Origin: an uncultured Clostridia bacterium
GTDB lineage: Bacteria; Bacillota; Clostridia; UBA1381
Assembly (NCBI GenBank): GCA_934487205.1
Contig: CAKSRS010000006.1
Coordinates: 1-56,535, forward strand
DNA: 56,535 bases
Reading direction: 5' to 3'
Below, piece by piece: positions 16,451 to 25,342 of this stretch. Position numbers and translations under genes: made by a program. Under the pieces are notes generated by a model, which saw nothing but the letters and a program-made list of their open reading frames with translations, was not told the origin of the DNA and did not search any database. Numbering within the stretch: position 1 is the stretch's first letter; every line of letters starts with the position of its first letter.

Positions 16451-16956
16451 GATTTTACGTAACCCTTCAAAACAATTTTTTCCAATTTCCGTTTAATTCC
16501 AAAAAACGGCGTTTCCTTTGCTTCTATAGGCTCGACCATAACAGTCATTATCCCCGAGCGCTTACCCGCCCATACATCGGTAAACACCTGATCGCCTATT
16601 ATTGCCGTCTGCGTTGCATCTGCGGATAAACGCCGCATTGCTTTTCGGATACCTATTCGCAGCGGTTTTGCCGCGTCATTTACATAAACGGCACCAAATT
16701 CGCGTGCAAATTCTTCAACTCTCTCACGATGATTATTAGATACAAATGCATATTTTATGCCATTTTCCGTCAATAAATTCAAGAACTGCCTTGCGCCCTC
16801 GTCGGCTGTTGAACGTGTGTAGCTCACAAGCGTGTTATCAATGTCCAGCAACACATATTTTATGTCATGATTATAAAAAAAATCAGACGGTATGGTATGA
16901 ATTGATTCAAACCAAAAATCCGGATAGAACTTTTTTCGTTTCGCACCGACACACAT
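16447..16956 (-). CDS. yqeG: YqeG family HAD-IIIA phosphatase
   Basis: 169 residues from the chosen start. HAD motif I is LLDIDNTLVSY (nucleophile Asp38, Asp40), motif II FVSNN, and motif IV IGDQVFTDVWAGKRSG. The family resembles a phosphatidylglycerophosphate phosphatase group (yeast Gep4-related), so PGP dephosphorylation is possible but unproven. The frame opens further upstream to 17013 (TTG), but AAGGAG at 16971-16966 sits nine bases before the ATG at 16956 and the resulting N-terminus matches the usual length. It heads the aroE-aroK unit. Confidence 0.85.
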   Translation of the reverse strand: MCVGAKRKKFYPDFWFESIHTIPSDFFYNHDIKYVLLDIDNTLVSYTRSTADEGARQFLNLLTENGIKYAFVSNNHRERVEEFAREFGAVYVNDAAKPLRIGIRKAMRRLSADATQTAIIGDQVFTDVWAGKRSGIMTVMVEPIEAKETPFFGIKRKLEKIVLKGYVKS

Positions 16957-17083
16957 ACACAATTTCTCCTTCATTAACGCATTTTCCGCATCGGTACATT
17001 TCCCGTACCGCAATACTTATAGTATTATATCACTTTTTGCGATTTTCTTCAAGATATTTTTAAAATTTTACACAAAAGAAAAT

Positions 17084-17113
17084 GCACCTCCAAAGAATCG
17101 CATTTGAAGGTGC
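17084..17113 (-). terminator. Terminator after secF
   Basis: GCACCTCCAAA / TTTGAAGGTGC inverted repeat with one mismatch and a short loop. On the minus strand it is followed by a T-rich stretch (ATTTTCTTTTG). Confidence 0.8.
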
Positions 17114-17128
17114 TGTATGTTTATTTAA

Positions 17129-18022
17129 TTATTTTCTTTTTTGCTTAGAATCAATCTCGGATTGTTTCCACACTGCCCAGAACGGACTCGCGATAAAGAT
17201 TGATGTATAAGCACCGATCAAAACACCGATTATAAGCGGGAATGCAAATCCCTTAATCGAGTTTACACCGAAGATGTAAAGCAATACGATTGTAATCAGC
17301 GTTGTGATGGTTGTATTAAGTGTTCTGCCCATTGATTCAGATATACTTCTGTCAACGGTTGCAGCAACGGTGTCACCCTTTTTCGAGTTAAATCCGCGCA
17401 TATTCTCACGTATTCTGTCAAACACAACGATTGTGTTGTTAATTGAATAGCCGACAACGGTAAGCATAGCTGCAATAAACGTTGTATTAAGCGGTGTGTA
17501 TGTGATAAGGTATACCGCAATCATAACAAGAATGTTTATCGCAAGCGCGATAACGGACATAACCGCACTCTTTACCTCAAATCTTATTGCAATATATGCA
17601 AGTATGCAAATGATGGCAATAAGAGTGTAGACCAATGTTTTTCTCTGAACCTGTGTACCGAAACTTGCCGATGCGGCATTCAAAGACATGATTGAATCAT
17701 CGCCGTATTTTGCTTTAATTTCGTCAATGAGCTTATTTTTTGTTTCTTCATCAAGTTCCGACATTTTAATTGTTGCCTGTGTGCCGTCGCCGATTGTCTG
17801 TACAACAGGTGCGGCAACTTCGCCGGCTGTATCGGTTATCATCTTTGCAACTTCCTGGTTGTCGAACGTCGAACCGATATTTACCTGCATTCTGATACCG
17901 CCGACAAATTCCGTATCATAGTTAAATCCCCGTACAAAGAACATAACTATTCCTACAACACAGATAAGGATAGGCAGCAGCAAAAATTTAATTCTGTTTT
18001 CTGTAAATTTAAAATTTTTCAT
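17129..18022 (-). CDS. secF: Protein translocase subunit SecF
   Basis: Partner of SecD in the proton-driven SecDF complex that helps pull preproteins across the membrane. 297 residues with an N-terminal membrane helix (about 12-31), the FNYDTEFVGGIRMQ motif at the start of the extracellular domain, and a C-terminal block of five helices including VVGYSINNTIVVFDRIREN. ATG at 18022. The gene follows secD by 18 bp; the two subunits are separate here, unlike fused Bacillus SecDF. Confidence 0.95.
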   Translation of the reverse strand: MKNFKFTENRIKFLLLPILICVVGIVMFFVRGFNYDTEFVGGIRMQVNIGSTFDNQEVAKMITDTAGEVAAPVVQTIGDGTQATIKMSELDEETKNKLIDEIKAKYGDDSIMSLNAASASFGTQVQRKTLVYTLIAIICILAYIAIRFEVKSAVMSVIALAINILVMIAVYLITYTPLNTTFIAAMLTVVGYSINNTIVVFDRIRENMRGFNSKKGDTVAATVDRSISESMGRTLNTTITTLITIVLLYIFGVNSIKGFAFPLIIGVLIGAYTSIFIASPFWAVWKQSEIDSKQKRK

Positions 18023-18040
18023 CTAACTCACCCTCCTTAA

Positions 18041-19309
18041 TTACGCGCAGAACAGCTTGCGGTTCTTGATATTAAGGTTAACAAGCTGTTTCAAGAGGAA
18101 TCTTGTAACCGTAATCGCCGTAAACATACTGATAGCAACGCCCAAGCCAAGTGTTACAGCAAAACCTCTGATTGTACCTATACCCGACAGGTACAGAACG
18201 ATACACGAAATAATTGTTGTTACGTTTGAGTCAAGAATTGCGGAAAATGCTTTATGGAATCCGGCATCAACCGAAGCTTTGATTGATTTTCCGAGTTTTA
18301 ATTCTTCCTTCATTCTTTCGAAAATAATAACGTTCGCATCGACCGCCATACCAAGCGATGTGATGATACCCGCGATACCCGAAAGACTCAGATTTACTCT
18401 CAAAAGACCGAGCAACAACGAAATAAGACCTACATAAACCGCCATTGCAATTGATGCAAGCACACCCGACATTCTGTACATAACTATCATGAACAGCATG
18501 ATAATGAGAATACCTATGCCGGCAGCCATCAACGATGTCGGAAGTGCATTTGCACCAAGTTCCGCGCCGATTGTTTCTTTTGAAATTGCGTTAAGTTCAA
18601 ACGGCAGCTGACCCGACTTAATCTGATTTGCAAGTTCCTGTGCCGTCTCCGGTGTGAAGTTGCCTTCGATAATACAAGTCTCTGAATTGATTTCCTGCTT
18701 AACCGACGGACTCGAGATTATGTTATCGTCCATTACTATAGAAATGTAATTTTTTCCGTCAGAACGAGCCGCGGCATTTTTTGTAGCCTCAGCAAACTTC
18801 GAAACAGCATCCTGCGTCAGCGTCAACTGAACGTATGCCTGGCTTGCAGACGCCGTATTTGATGTCTGACCGTACTTATATTCAGCGCTCTTTATGTCGG
18901 TTGCGCCGTCTAAAACAACGTTTCCGTCAGCATCTCTGAATGTAAGCTTAGCTGTTGAGCCGAGAAGGCTTGCAGCTTCATCTGTGTCGGTTACCGAAGG
19001 GATTTCTACGGTAATCTGTCCTTCATTACCTCTTGAAATTCTCGCCTCTGTGTAACCCGCATTTGTAAGACGCGCGTTAAAAATTGCCTCAACAATATCC
19101 ATTTCCGCGTCTGTCGGATTTGCCTTGCTTGACTGGAACGTAATTACCGAACCGCCCGCCAAGTCAATTCCTTTTCTGATACCCCTATTTTCATCAAAAA
19201 TTCCGCCGTACTTAAAGCCGGAAATATCGAAACCGATAAATGCCACGCAGTTAAGTACAACAGCTATGATGACAATAAGTGTGAGTAACAGAATACTCTT
19301 TTTCTTCAT
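18041..19309 (-). CDS. secD: Protein translocase subunit SecD
   Basis: 422 residues. N-terminal helix (about 5-25), then RKGIDLAGGSVITFQSS (the D-LxGG motif), a periplasm-side/extracellular P1-type domain, PFELNAISKETIGAELG, and a C-terminal six-helix block with SLGMAVDANVIIFERMKEELK, which carries the residues linked to proton transfer. It is shorter than E. coli SecD (615), as is common in Clostridia, because the P1 domain is small. ATG at 19309. It is the first gene of the secDF unit. Confidence 0.95.
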   Translation of the reverse strand: MKKKSILLLTLIVIIAVVLNCVAFIGFDISGFKYGGIFDENRGIRKGIDLAGGSVITFQSSKANPTDAEMDIVEAIFNARLTNAGYTEARISRGNEGQITVEIPSVTDTDEAASLLGSTAKLTFRDADGNVVLDGATDIKSAEYKYGQTSNTASASQAYVQLTLTQDAVSKFAEATKNAAARSDGKNYISIVMDDNIISSPSVKQEINSETCIIEGNFTPETAQELANQIKSGQLPFELNAISKETIGAELGANALPTSLMAAGIGILIIMLFMIVMYRMSGVLASIAMAVYVGLISLLLGLLRVNLSLSGIAGIITSLGMAVDANVIIFERMKEELKLGKSIKASVDAGFHKAFSAILDSNVTTIISCIVLYLSGIGTIRGFAVTLGLGVAISMFTAITVTRFLLKQLVNLNIKNRKLFCA

Positions 19310-19351
19310 AGTTTGTCCTTCCTTTCATTGTAAAAACTAACATACTTGTAT

Positions 19352-19380
19352 ATTATATAACTTTTTTACACAATAGTCAA
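19352..19380 (-). promoter_or_regulatory. Sigma-A promoter for secDF
   Basis: Minus-strand TTGACT (19380-19375), 17-bp spacer, TATAAT (19357-19352), divergent from the rnr promoter 40 bp away. Confidence 0.78.
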
Positions 19381-19419
19381 TATTTTATTGATAATATTTT
19401 ATTTTTTTAGTCATAACTA

Positions 19420-19448
19420 TTGATGATACGACAAAAATATTGTACAAT
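19420..19448 (+). promoter_or_regulatory. Sigma-A promoter for rnr
   Basis: TTGATG (19420-19425), 17-bp spacer, TACAAT (19443-19448), followed by a GAGGTG ribosome binding site at 19460-19465. Confidence 0.7.
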
Positions 19449-19475
19449 AATAGCATAACGAGGTGATTTATCATA

Positions 19476-21641
19476 ATGAACAGAAAAGAAAAAATTTTTG
19501 CGTATATATCCGACGACAGCTATATTCCCCTCACATTTGAAGAAATGGCTGCCGTTCTTGACGTACCGGAAGATGATTTGCCTGAGCTTAATGCCATACT
19601 CGATGAATTAATATCGGAAGGAAAAATTTTTTGTTCCAAGCGAAAAAGATATGCATTGTGCGAAAAAAACAATATGTTCACCGGCACACTGCGAATAAAT
19701 CCGCGCGGCGGGTTTGGTTTTGTCACATGCGAAAACCGCAGCGACGATATTTTTATCCCGTATGACAGGATTAATACCGCCATTGATGGCGACACCGTCC
19801 TTGTAAAGCTCACGGGACATTCACGCGGGCGCGATGAAGGAAAAATCCTGTCCGTGACAGAACGAAACCAAAATCCGGTAAGCGCCGTCCTGACCGACGA
19901 TTTTTCCGCCGTACCCGACAATCCGCGCATGCCGTTTACCGTAAAACTTACCGAAACAAACGGTGCAAAAGTCGGCGACCGTGTTCTTTTGCAGCTGACC
20001 GAATTCAGACAAAACGGCACCGTATACGGCGAAGTCACGCAGGTTTTAGGCAACAGCCGCGACTTAAAAACGCTCACCGATGCAATTATAATCGAAAACG
20101 GTATAATCCCCGGTTTCAGCGACGAGGAAATTGCGGAATCGAACGCATTTCCGGAAAAGCTTTCCGAGAAAGATTTCATCGGCAGACATGACTTTACACA
20201 TGACACGGTTTTCACCATAGACGGCGATGATGCTCGTGATTTCGACGACGCCGTCTCACTGAAACTATTGCCCGGCGGGAACTATGAGCTCGGTGTGCAC
20301 ATAGCCGACGTAACGCATTATGTGACCGAAAACTCGGCGCTTGACCGCGGAGCGTTCGACCGCGGGACAAGTGTTTATCTCACCGACCGCGTTATTCCCA
20401 TGCTGCCGCAGCGGCTTTCGAACGGTCTGTGCAGTCTGAACCCGCACGAAAACAGGCTTACTCTGTCGGTTATTATGGAAATTGACAAAAATTCCGGCAA
20501 TGTCGTACGCCACACTATAGAAAAGGGCGTTATATGTTCCTGCGAGCGCATGACATACAATAATGTAGCGAAGATTCTCGAAGGCGATGCCGAATTATCG
20601 GATAAATACAAGCATATCCTTCCCGACTTATTAAATATGTATAAACTTTCGCAGCTTTTGCAGAAACGTCGGGCAGAGCGCGGCAGTATAAATTTTGATT
20701 TTCCCGAGCCGAAAATCATACTCGATGAAAATAACATGCCGATAGCCGTTGAAAAAGAAGTCCGTAACGATGCGCACAAGCTTATCGAGGAATTTATGCT
20801 GATTGCAAACGAAACGGTTGCGGAATTTGCCTATTGGGCGGAAATTCCGTTTGTTTATCGCGTTCATGAACAACCCAACAATGAAAAAATGGACAGTTTC
20901 CGCAAATTTATCGGAAGTTTTGGATATGTGATGAAAGGAAAAGAGGTTTATCCCAAAGATTTACAGCAAATTTTAACGGACATTGAGGGAACGGGAAACG
21001 AAACAATGATAGCGACATACATGCTGCGTTCGCTGATGAAAGCCGAATACAAACCCGAATGTACGGGTCATTTCGGATTGGCGGCAAAATACTACTGCCA
21101 TTTCACTTCCCCGATTCGGCGCTATCCCGATTTGACAATACACCGCATCTTAAAAGATTTTTTATCCGGCAGAGATTTGTCGCGCTACGGCGAATTTGTC
21201 AAAGACGCGTCGGCACACTCAAGCGAAACCGAACGCACGGCGGAATTGTGTGAACGTTCCGTTTCCGACCTTTTCAAAGCCGCATATATTCAGAATTTTG
21301 TAGGGTGCGAATTTCCCGCCGTTATTTCCGGCGTAACCAACTTCGGCATCTTCGCAGAGCTTGATAATACCGTTGAAGGCTTAATTCGCCTTGAAACAAT
21401 TAACGGTGATTATTATGAATATGATGAAAATTCACGCTGTATTATAGGGAAACGCCACGGGAAAACTTTTCGCATCGGCGACCGCATAAATATCGAAATT
21501 GTGCGCGCCGACCTGCAAACTCGTCAAGTCGATTTTATTTTGTCCGGCAGCAAACCAAAGAGCGTACACCGAAACGAATTAAAACCAACCGTACGGAAAA
21601 ATAAAAAGCATGCCCCCCATAAAAGGCGGCGCAAGCATTGA
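19476..21641 (+). CDS. rnr: Ribonuclease R
   Basis: 3'-5' exoribonuclease that degrades structured RNA and, with SmpB/tmRNA, faulty mRNAs. 721 residues in the RNase II/R order: N-terminal winged helix (about 1-65), cold-shock domains (GTLRINPRGGFGFVTCE...DDIFIP), the RNB catalytic domain with TIDGDDARDFDDAVS (metal-binding Asp cluster), the HFTSPIRRYPDLTIHR motif, an S1 domain (ISGVTNFGIFAELDNTVEGLI) and a lysine/arginine-rich tail. ATG at 19476 with GAGGTG. It is monocistronic; the terminator overlaps the convergent transporter gene. Confidence 0.97.
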   Translation: MNRKEKIFAYISDDSYIPLTFEEMAAVLDVPEDDLPELNAILDELISEGKIFCSKRKRYALCEKNNMFTGTLRINPRGGFGFVTCENRSDDIFIPYDRINTAIDGDTVLVKLTGHSRGRDEGKILSVTERNQNPVSAVLTDDFSAVPDNPRMPFTVKLTETNGAKVGDRVLLQLTEFRQNGTVYGEVTQVLGNSRDLKTLTDAIIIENGIIPGFSDEEIAESNAFPEKLSEKDFIGRHDFTHDTVFTIDGDDARDFDDAVSLKLLPGGNYELGVHIADVTHYVTENSALDRGAFDRGTSVYLTDRVIPMLPQRLSNGLCSLNPHENRLTLSVIMEIDKNSGNVVRHTIEKGVICSCERMTYNNVAKILEGDAELSDKYKHILPDLLNMYKLSQLLQKRRAERGSINFDFPEPKIILDENNMPIAVEKEVRNDAHKLIEEFMLIANETVAEFAYWAEIPFVYRVHEQPNNEKMDSFRKFIGSFGYVMKGKEVYPKDLQQILTDIEGTGNETMIATYMLRSLMKAEYKPECTGHFGLAAKYYCHFTSPIRRYPDLTIHRILKDFLSGRDLSRYGEFVKDASAHSSETERTAELCERSVSDLFKAAYIQNFVGCEFPAVISGVTNFGIFAELDNTVEGLIRLETINGDYYEYDENSRCIIGKRHGKTFRIGDRINIEIVRADLQTRQVDFILSGSKPKSVHRNELKPTVRKNKKHAPHKRRRKH

Positions 21642-21654
21642 ATTTACTAACTGC

Positions 21655-21698
21655 AAGGGGATTGCAGCAAAATGAAATCATTTTGCCGCAATCCCCTT
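21655..21698. terminator. Bidirectional terminator rnr / MFS gene
   Basis: A 21-bp inverted repeat with one mismatch around AAGGGGATTGC-GCAAAATGA (21655-21675 and 21678-21698) with a two-base loop. It ends rnr on the plus strand. Its right arm is also the last codons and stop of the convergent MFS gene, so the MFS message would stop within its own coding end. Confidence 0.85.
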
Positions 21699-22868
21699 CT
21701 TCTTTCTCATACAACACATAAGCAACGTCAGAACAACAGGAAACACCACTGCCGCCAAAATACCGATTTTAAGGTTATCGCCCGCCATACCGGCTATTTT
21801 TCCGGCAAAGGTCGGTCCGACCGTACAGCCGACATCGCCCGCGAGCGCAAGCAATGCAAACATTGCCGTTCCGCCGCCATTTATCGCTTTTGCAGCCTTG
21901 CTGTATGTTCCCGGCCACATTATTCCGACGGCAAAACCCGTAGCGGCTATGCCGATAAGTCCGCCCAACGCCGACTTTGTCAGCGCGGTAATAAAATATG
22001 CCGCCACGCACAATACGCCGCTAAAAATCATCATTTTATCCAAATCTATTTTATCGCCGTATTTGCCGTAAATCACCCGCGACAATCCCATCAGTACCGA
22101 AAACAGGGTCGGTCCGGCAAGGTCGCCGACAGATTTTGAAATTCCGAGAGCTTTTTCCACAAACGCCGACGCCCACTGGCTTACCGCCTGTTCGCTTGCT
22201 CCCGCGCAACACATAAGTACCACAAAAATCCAGAAAATTCCGTTTTTTATTAAACTACTCATCGGCATACCCTTTTCGCCGTCCTCGGTCAGAGTCGCAA
22301 TCGGTACTTTGCAAAATACTATACCGTTTACAATCGGCAAAATTGCCCAAAGAACCGAAAGAATTTTCCAGTTATTTATTCCGAAAATATTGAAAAACAG
22401 TGTAGAAACCGCAATTACTCCAACCGTACCCCAGCAATAGAAGGAGTGCAGCATACTCATGGTTTTTGCCTTATGCTCGTTCGGGCACGCCTCAACCATA
22501 GGGCTGACAACCACCTCCAAAAGCCCCCCGCCGATTGCATAAAATACAACCGATATTATAATTCCCAAATACGGATTAGCTAACATTCCCGGCAAAAACG
22601 CCAGCGAAACCAATCCGAGCGCCGCAAATGTGTGCGCAATGATTGCGGACGCCCTGTAACCGATTTTATCGATAAAAAATGCGGACGCAAAATCAACGCA
22701 CAGCTGCAGTGCAAAGTTAATTGTAATGAGCGCTGTTATTTTTGAAAGCGGAATTCCGTATTGCGACTCAAATGTCACAAAAAGCAGCGGAACAAAATTA
22801 TTTACTATCGACTGAACTATATAACCCATAAAACAGGCGGTCAATGTGCTTTTATATTCATTTTTCAT
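21678..22868 (-). CDS. MFS transporter
   Basis: 396 residues from the chosen ATG, with twelve hydrophobic segments in the major facilitator pattern. Visible motifs include DKIGYRASA (loop 2-3, degenerate motif A), GGGLLEVVVSPMVEA, and a second-half repeat VIYGKYGDKI. The sequence resembles FucP/GlcP-type sugar permeases, and it lies 137 bp downstream of an alpha-galactosidase gene, so a sugar substrate is a reasonable guess. ATG at 22868 with GGGAG is chosen; the upstream open frame to 22946 lacks a good site. Its stop codon lies within the terminator stem shared with rnr. Confidence 0.8.
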   Translation of the reverse strand: MKNEYKSTLTACFMGYIVQSIVNNFVPLLFVTFESQYGIPLSKITALITINFALQLCVDFASAFFIDKIGYRASAIIAHTFAALGLVSLAFLPGMLANPYLGIIISVVFYAIGGGLLEVVVSPMVEACPNEHKAKTMSMLHSFYCWGTVGVIAVSTLFFNIFGINNWKILSVLWAILPIVNGIVFCKVPIATLTEDGEKGMPMSSLIKNGIFWIFVVLMCCAGASEQAVSQWASAFVEKALGISKSVGDLAGPTLFSVLMGLSRVIYGKYGDKIDLDKMMIFSGVLCVAAYFITALTKSALGGLIGIAATGFAVGIMWPGTYSKAAKAINGGGTAMFALLALAGDVGCTVGPTFAGKIAGMAGDNLKIGILAAVVFPVVLTLLMCCMRKKKGIAAK

Positions 22869-23005
22869 ATCTTTCTCCCTTTTGCCATGCCCGCCGGTTT
22901 CCGGCGCACTGATTATTCCACAGCGTGCCGAAAAATTCTGCGGCATGTCCGACTGCGAAAATTCACGTAATAATCTCTTTCAACTTAGGACAGCCGCATA
23001 TCGGT

Positions 23006-25159
23006 TTATTCAGCAATACGGTTAAATATGTAGCATCGCGATGTCTGCTCTCTTGAAAAAATCTCTATCCGTCTGCCCAGTTTCATAAGTTCTTCACCGG
23101 TGCGGATTGTTCCGTTATCGTCGTATTTTGCGTCTTTGTCAAGACCCTTAAATTTCACTCTGCGTTCCTCGCCATTTATCTTACAGAATGTCTGGTAGGT
23201 AAACAGAACCACACGCGTATCATCAACAAACTCAAACGAGCATACGTCGCTTTCATACGGATTTTCAAGGCGATAAAAATCGCCGAACTGAATAGTTTTT
23301 CTTATTTCCTTATACAAATCCGCATATCCTTTTGCCTGTTTGATTTCCGTTTCCGAAAGTTTTGACAAATCCAGTTCATAGCCGAAATTGCCGCTCATCG
23401 CAACCATCGCGCAGGTGTTCATTTTAGCATTTTCACGCTCATACCCTACGTCAATACTACCAACATGCGCCGTCATTGCAATCGGCGGGAATACCATAGA
23501 TGTGCCGTACTGGATTTTTATTCTTGCCATTGGGTCGGTATTATCGCTTGTCCACGTCTGCGGCATGTAATACATCATTCCCGCATCGAAACGTCCGCCG
23601 CCGCCCGAGCAGCCCTCAAACAGTACATGCGGGAAACGCGATGTAAGCGCCTCCAAAACTTCGTAAAGTCCCAAAACATACTCATGAGCCTGCATCTGAT
23701 TCTGCATTTCGGTAAGATTTCGGTTGCAGTCCCATTTTATATACTCAATGTTCGCCGACGCAATCACCGAGCCGATAGCGTCAATAATATAGTCGCGAAC
23801 ATCTTTTCTCGTGTAGTCCAGTACAAGCTGCTGACGGTTCTGCGTTCTTGTTCTGCCCTCTGCGTGCAGACACCAATCGGGGTGAGCGCGGTATAAATCA
23901 CTGTCCGGCGAAATCATTTCGGGCTCAACCCAAAGTCCGAACTTCATTCCCATTCCGTTGATTTTTTCGGCAAGGCTTGCAAGTCCTGCCGGCAATTTCT
24001 CCTTATTCAGGTACCAATCGCCCAGAGAACAATCATCATTATTGCGCTTACCGAACCAACCGTCGTCCAAAACGAACATTTCAAGTCCCAATTTTGCGCC
24101 GTTTTCCGCAATTGCACACAGTTTCGGTTCATCAAAATAGAAAGTCGTTCCCTCCCAGTTATTGATAATCAGCGGACGCTCCTTCATTTTATGTTCGCCC
24201 TGATACAGGCACTCGCGGAAGGTTTTATGATAAGTTCTGCTCATTTCGGAAAGACCCGCATTTGAGTGAACCATTATCACTTCCGGCGTGAAAAATTCAT
24301 TGCCCGGTGCAAGCGTCCAGTCAAAATTATACGGGTTTATACCCATTGTTACTCTTGTTGTTCCGCACGAACTACCCTCAATGCTTGCGTCAAAATTGCC
24401 GCTGTAAACCAAGCAAAATCCGAAAACTTCGCCGTAATCTTCATTCGCATTCTTATCCATAATTGCCGTAAACGGGTTATTCATATGGCTGCTCATGCCG
24501 CGCTTTGAATTTATCGTGAAAATTCCGTGCTTAACATCGGTATATTCTACGCTGCGTTCACGTGCCCAGTCCCCCTGCAAATTCATGATTTTATAATTCT
24601 GTCCGTAAAAATCCACACATGCGGATTGCGCCGAAAGAATATGTATATCATTGCTGCCGCCGTTTTGGAACGACGCAAAACGCGTGATTATATCATATTC
24701 CGGCAAAACACAGTAATATAACTTCGCAGTAAGCCCCGTAAGCTTGTCAAAAAGCGAAATTTCAAGCGTTTCCGAATTTTCGCACACAAGCGACGGCATG
24801 CCCGGGATTTTTGTCTTGCCCTGATGAATCTTGTATGAATCATACACAAGCTCCGTCACGGTCGAACCGTCCGCATAGCGCGCCAAAAACGACGGCGTGC
24901 GATAGTCACCGCTGCCCGTAACCGCAAATTCCAGCTGCAAATCCGATACAAAACTTTTGTTTTCGGCATCAAGCGGAACATGGAACGCATTTGCCCTTGA
25001 AATTATCATTTCGTCCGGAAAATCCGATACGTCGATATCGTCCGAAAGCTTGTCGCCCCAGTAAATATGAGTTAAAAATCTTTCCTTATATACGCTGAAA
25101 ATATAGCTCTTGTTTTTTGTTTGCAGATGAAACTGCTTATCCTTTACAATAATTGACAT
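23006..25159 (-). CDS. Alpha-galactosidase (GH36)
   Basis: Hydrolyses terminal alpha-1,6-galactose from melibiose/raffinose-type sugars. 717 residues in the GH36 layout: N-terminal beta-supersandwich, TIM barrel from about residue 330 and a C-terminal beta domain. Signature segments include NNWEGTTFYFDE, FVLDDGWFG, EYIKWDCNRN (nucleophile Asp), LFEGCSGGGGRFD and QTWTSDNTDPMARI (acid/base Asp). No signal peptide is seen, so it is intracellular and needs an uptake system, perhaps the adjacent MFS protein. It has its own sigma-A promoter, separated from galT by a terminator. Confidence 0.93.
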   Translation of the reverse strand: MSIIVKDKQFHLQTKNKSYIFSVYKERFLTHIYWGDKLSDDIDVSDFPDEMIISRANAFHVPLDAENKSFVSDLQLEFAVTGSGDYRTPSFLARYADGSTVTELVYDSYKIHQGKTKIPGMPSLVCENSETLEISLFDKLTGLTAKLYYCVLPEYDIITRFASFQNGGSNDIHILSAQSACVDFYGQNYKIMNLQGDWARERSVEYTDVKHGIFTINSKRGMSSHMNNPFTAIMDKNANEDYGEVFGFCLVYSGNFDASIEGSSCGTTRVTMGINPYNFDWTLAPGNEFFTPEVIMVHSNAGLSEMSRTYHKTFRECLYQGEHKMKERPLIINNWEGTTFYFDEPKLCAIAENGAKLGLEMFVLDDGWFGKRNNDDCSLGDWYLNKEKLPAGLASLAEKINGMGMKFGLWVEPEMISPDSDLYRAHPDWCLHAEGRTRTQNRQQLVLDYTRKDVRDYIIDAIGSVIASANIEYIKWDCNRNLTEMQNQMQAHEYVLGLYEVLEALTSRFPHVLFEGCSGGGGRFDAGMMYYMPQTWTSDNTDPMARIKIQYGTSMVFPPIAMTAHVGSIDVGYERENAKMNTCAMVAMSGNFGYELDLSKLSETEIKQAKGYADLYKEIRKTIQFGDFYRLENPYESDVCSFEFVDDTRVVLFTYQTFCKINGEERRVKFKGLDKDAKYDDNGTIRTGEELMKLGRRIEIFSREQTSRCYIFNRIAE

Positions 25160-25213
25160 ATTTTGCCCCTCCGTTTATAAAATATTCCTGCGGGAATTTT
25201 TTCTTCGCGGTAA

Positions 25214-25242
25214 ATTATATCATACAAACGGATAATTTTCAA
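25214..25242 (-). promoter_or_regulatory. Sigma-A promoter for alpha-galactosidase
   Basis: Minus-strand TTGAAA (25242-25237), 17-bp spacer, TATAAT (25219-25214). Confidence 0.75.
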
Positions 25243-25260
25243 GAATTATTTACCTTATAT

Positions 25261-25300
25261 ATATGTCCCTTTTCAAACAATCGGCAGTTTCGGGACATAT
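25261..25300. repeat. Inverted repeat upstream of alpha-galactosidase promoter
   Basis: Perfect 9-bp arms ATATGTCCC (25261-25269) and GGGACATAT (25292-25300), 22 bp apart, just upstream of the alpha-galactosidase -35. It could be a regulator site or a hairpin; no regulator gene is adjacent. Confidence 0.5.
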
Positions 25301-25311
25301 AACCGTATCTG

Positions 25312-25337
25312 AAAAAAAATCCGGCATAAAAACCGGA
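25312..25337 (-). terminator. Terminator after galT
   Basis: Short stem TCCGG (25320-25324)/CCGGA (25333-25337) followed on the minus strand by eight T residues. It lies immediately after the galT stop and separates the large operon from the alpha-galactosidase promoter. Confidence 0.75.
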
Positions 25338-25342
25338 CTTTT

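Noticed and set aside
16975..17013. Longer yqeG start (TTG 17013 or ATG 16974)
   Set aside because: The AAGGAG site is positioned for the ATG at 16956, and the extra residues do not resemble the family.
19520..20218. Long minus-strand reading frame (232 codons) inside rnr
   Set aside because: It lies wholly opposite conserved RNase R domains, has no family resemblance and no ribosome site; it is a shadow of the real gene.
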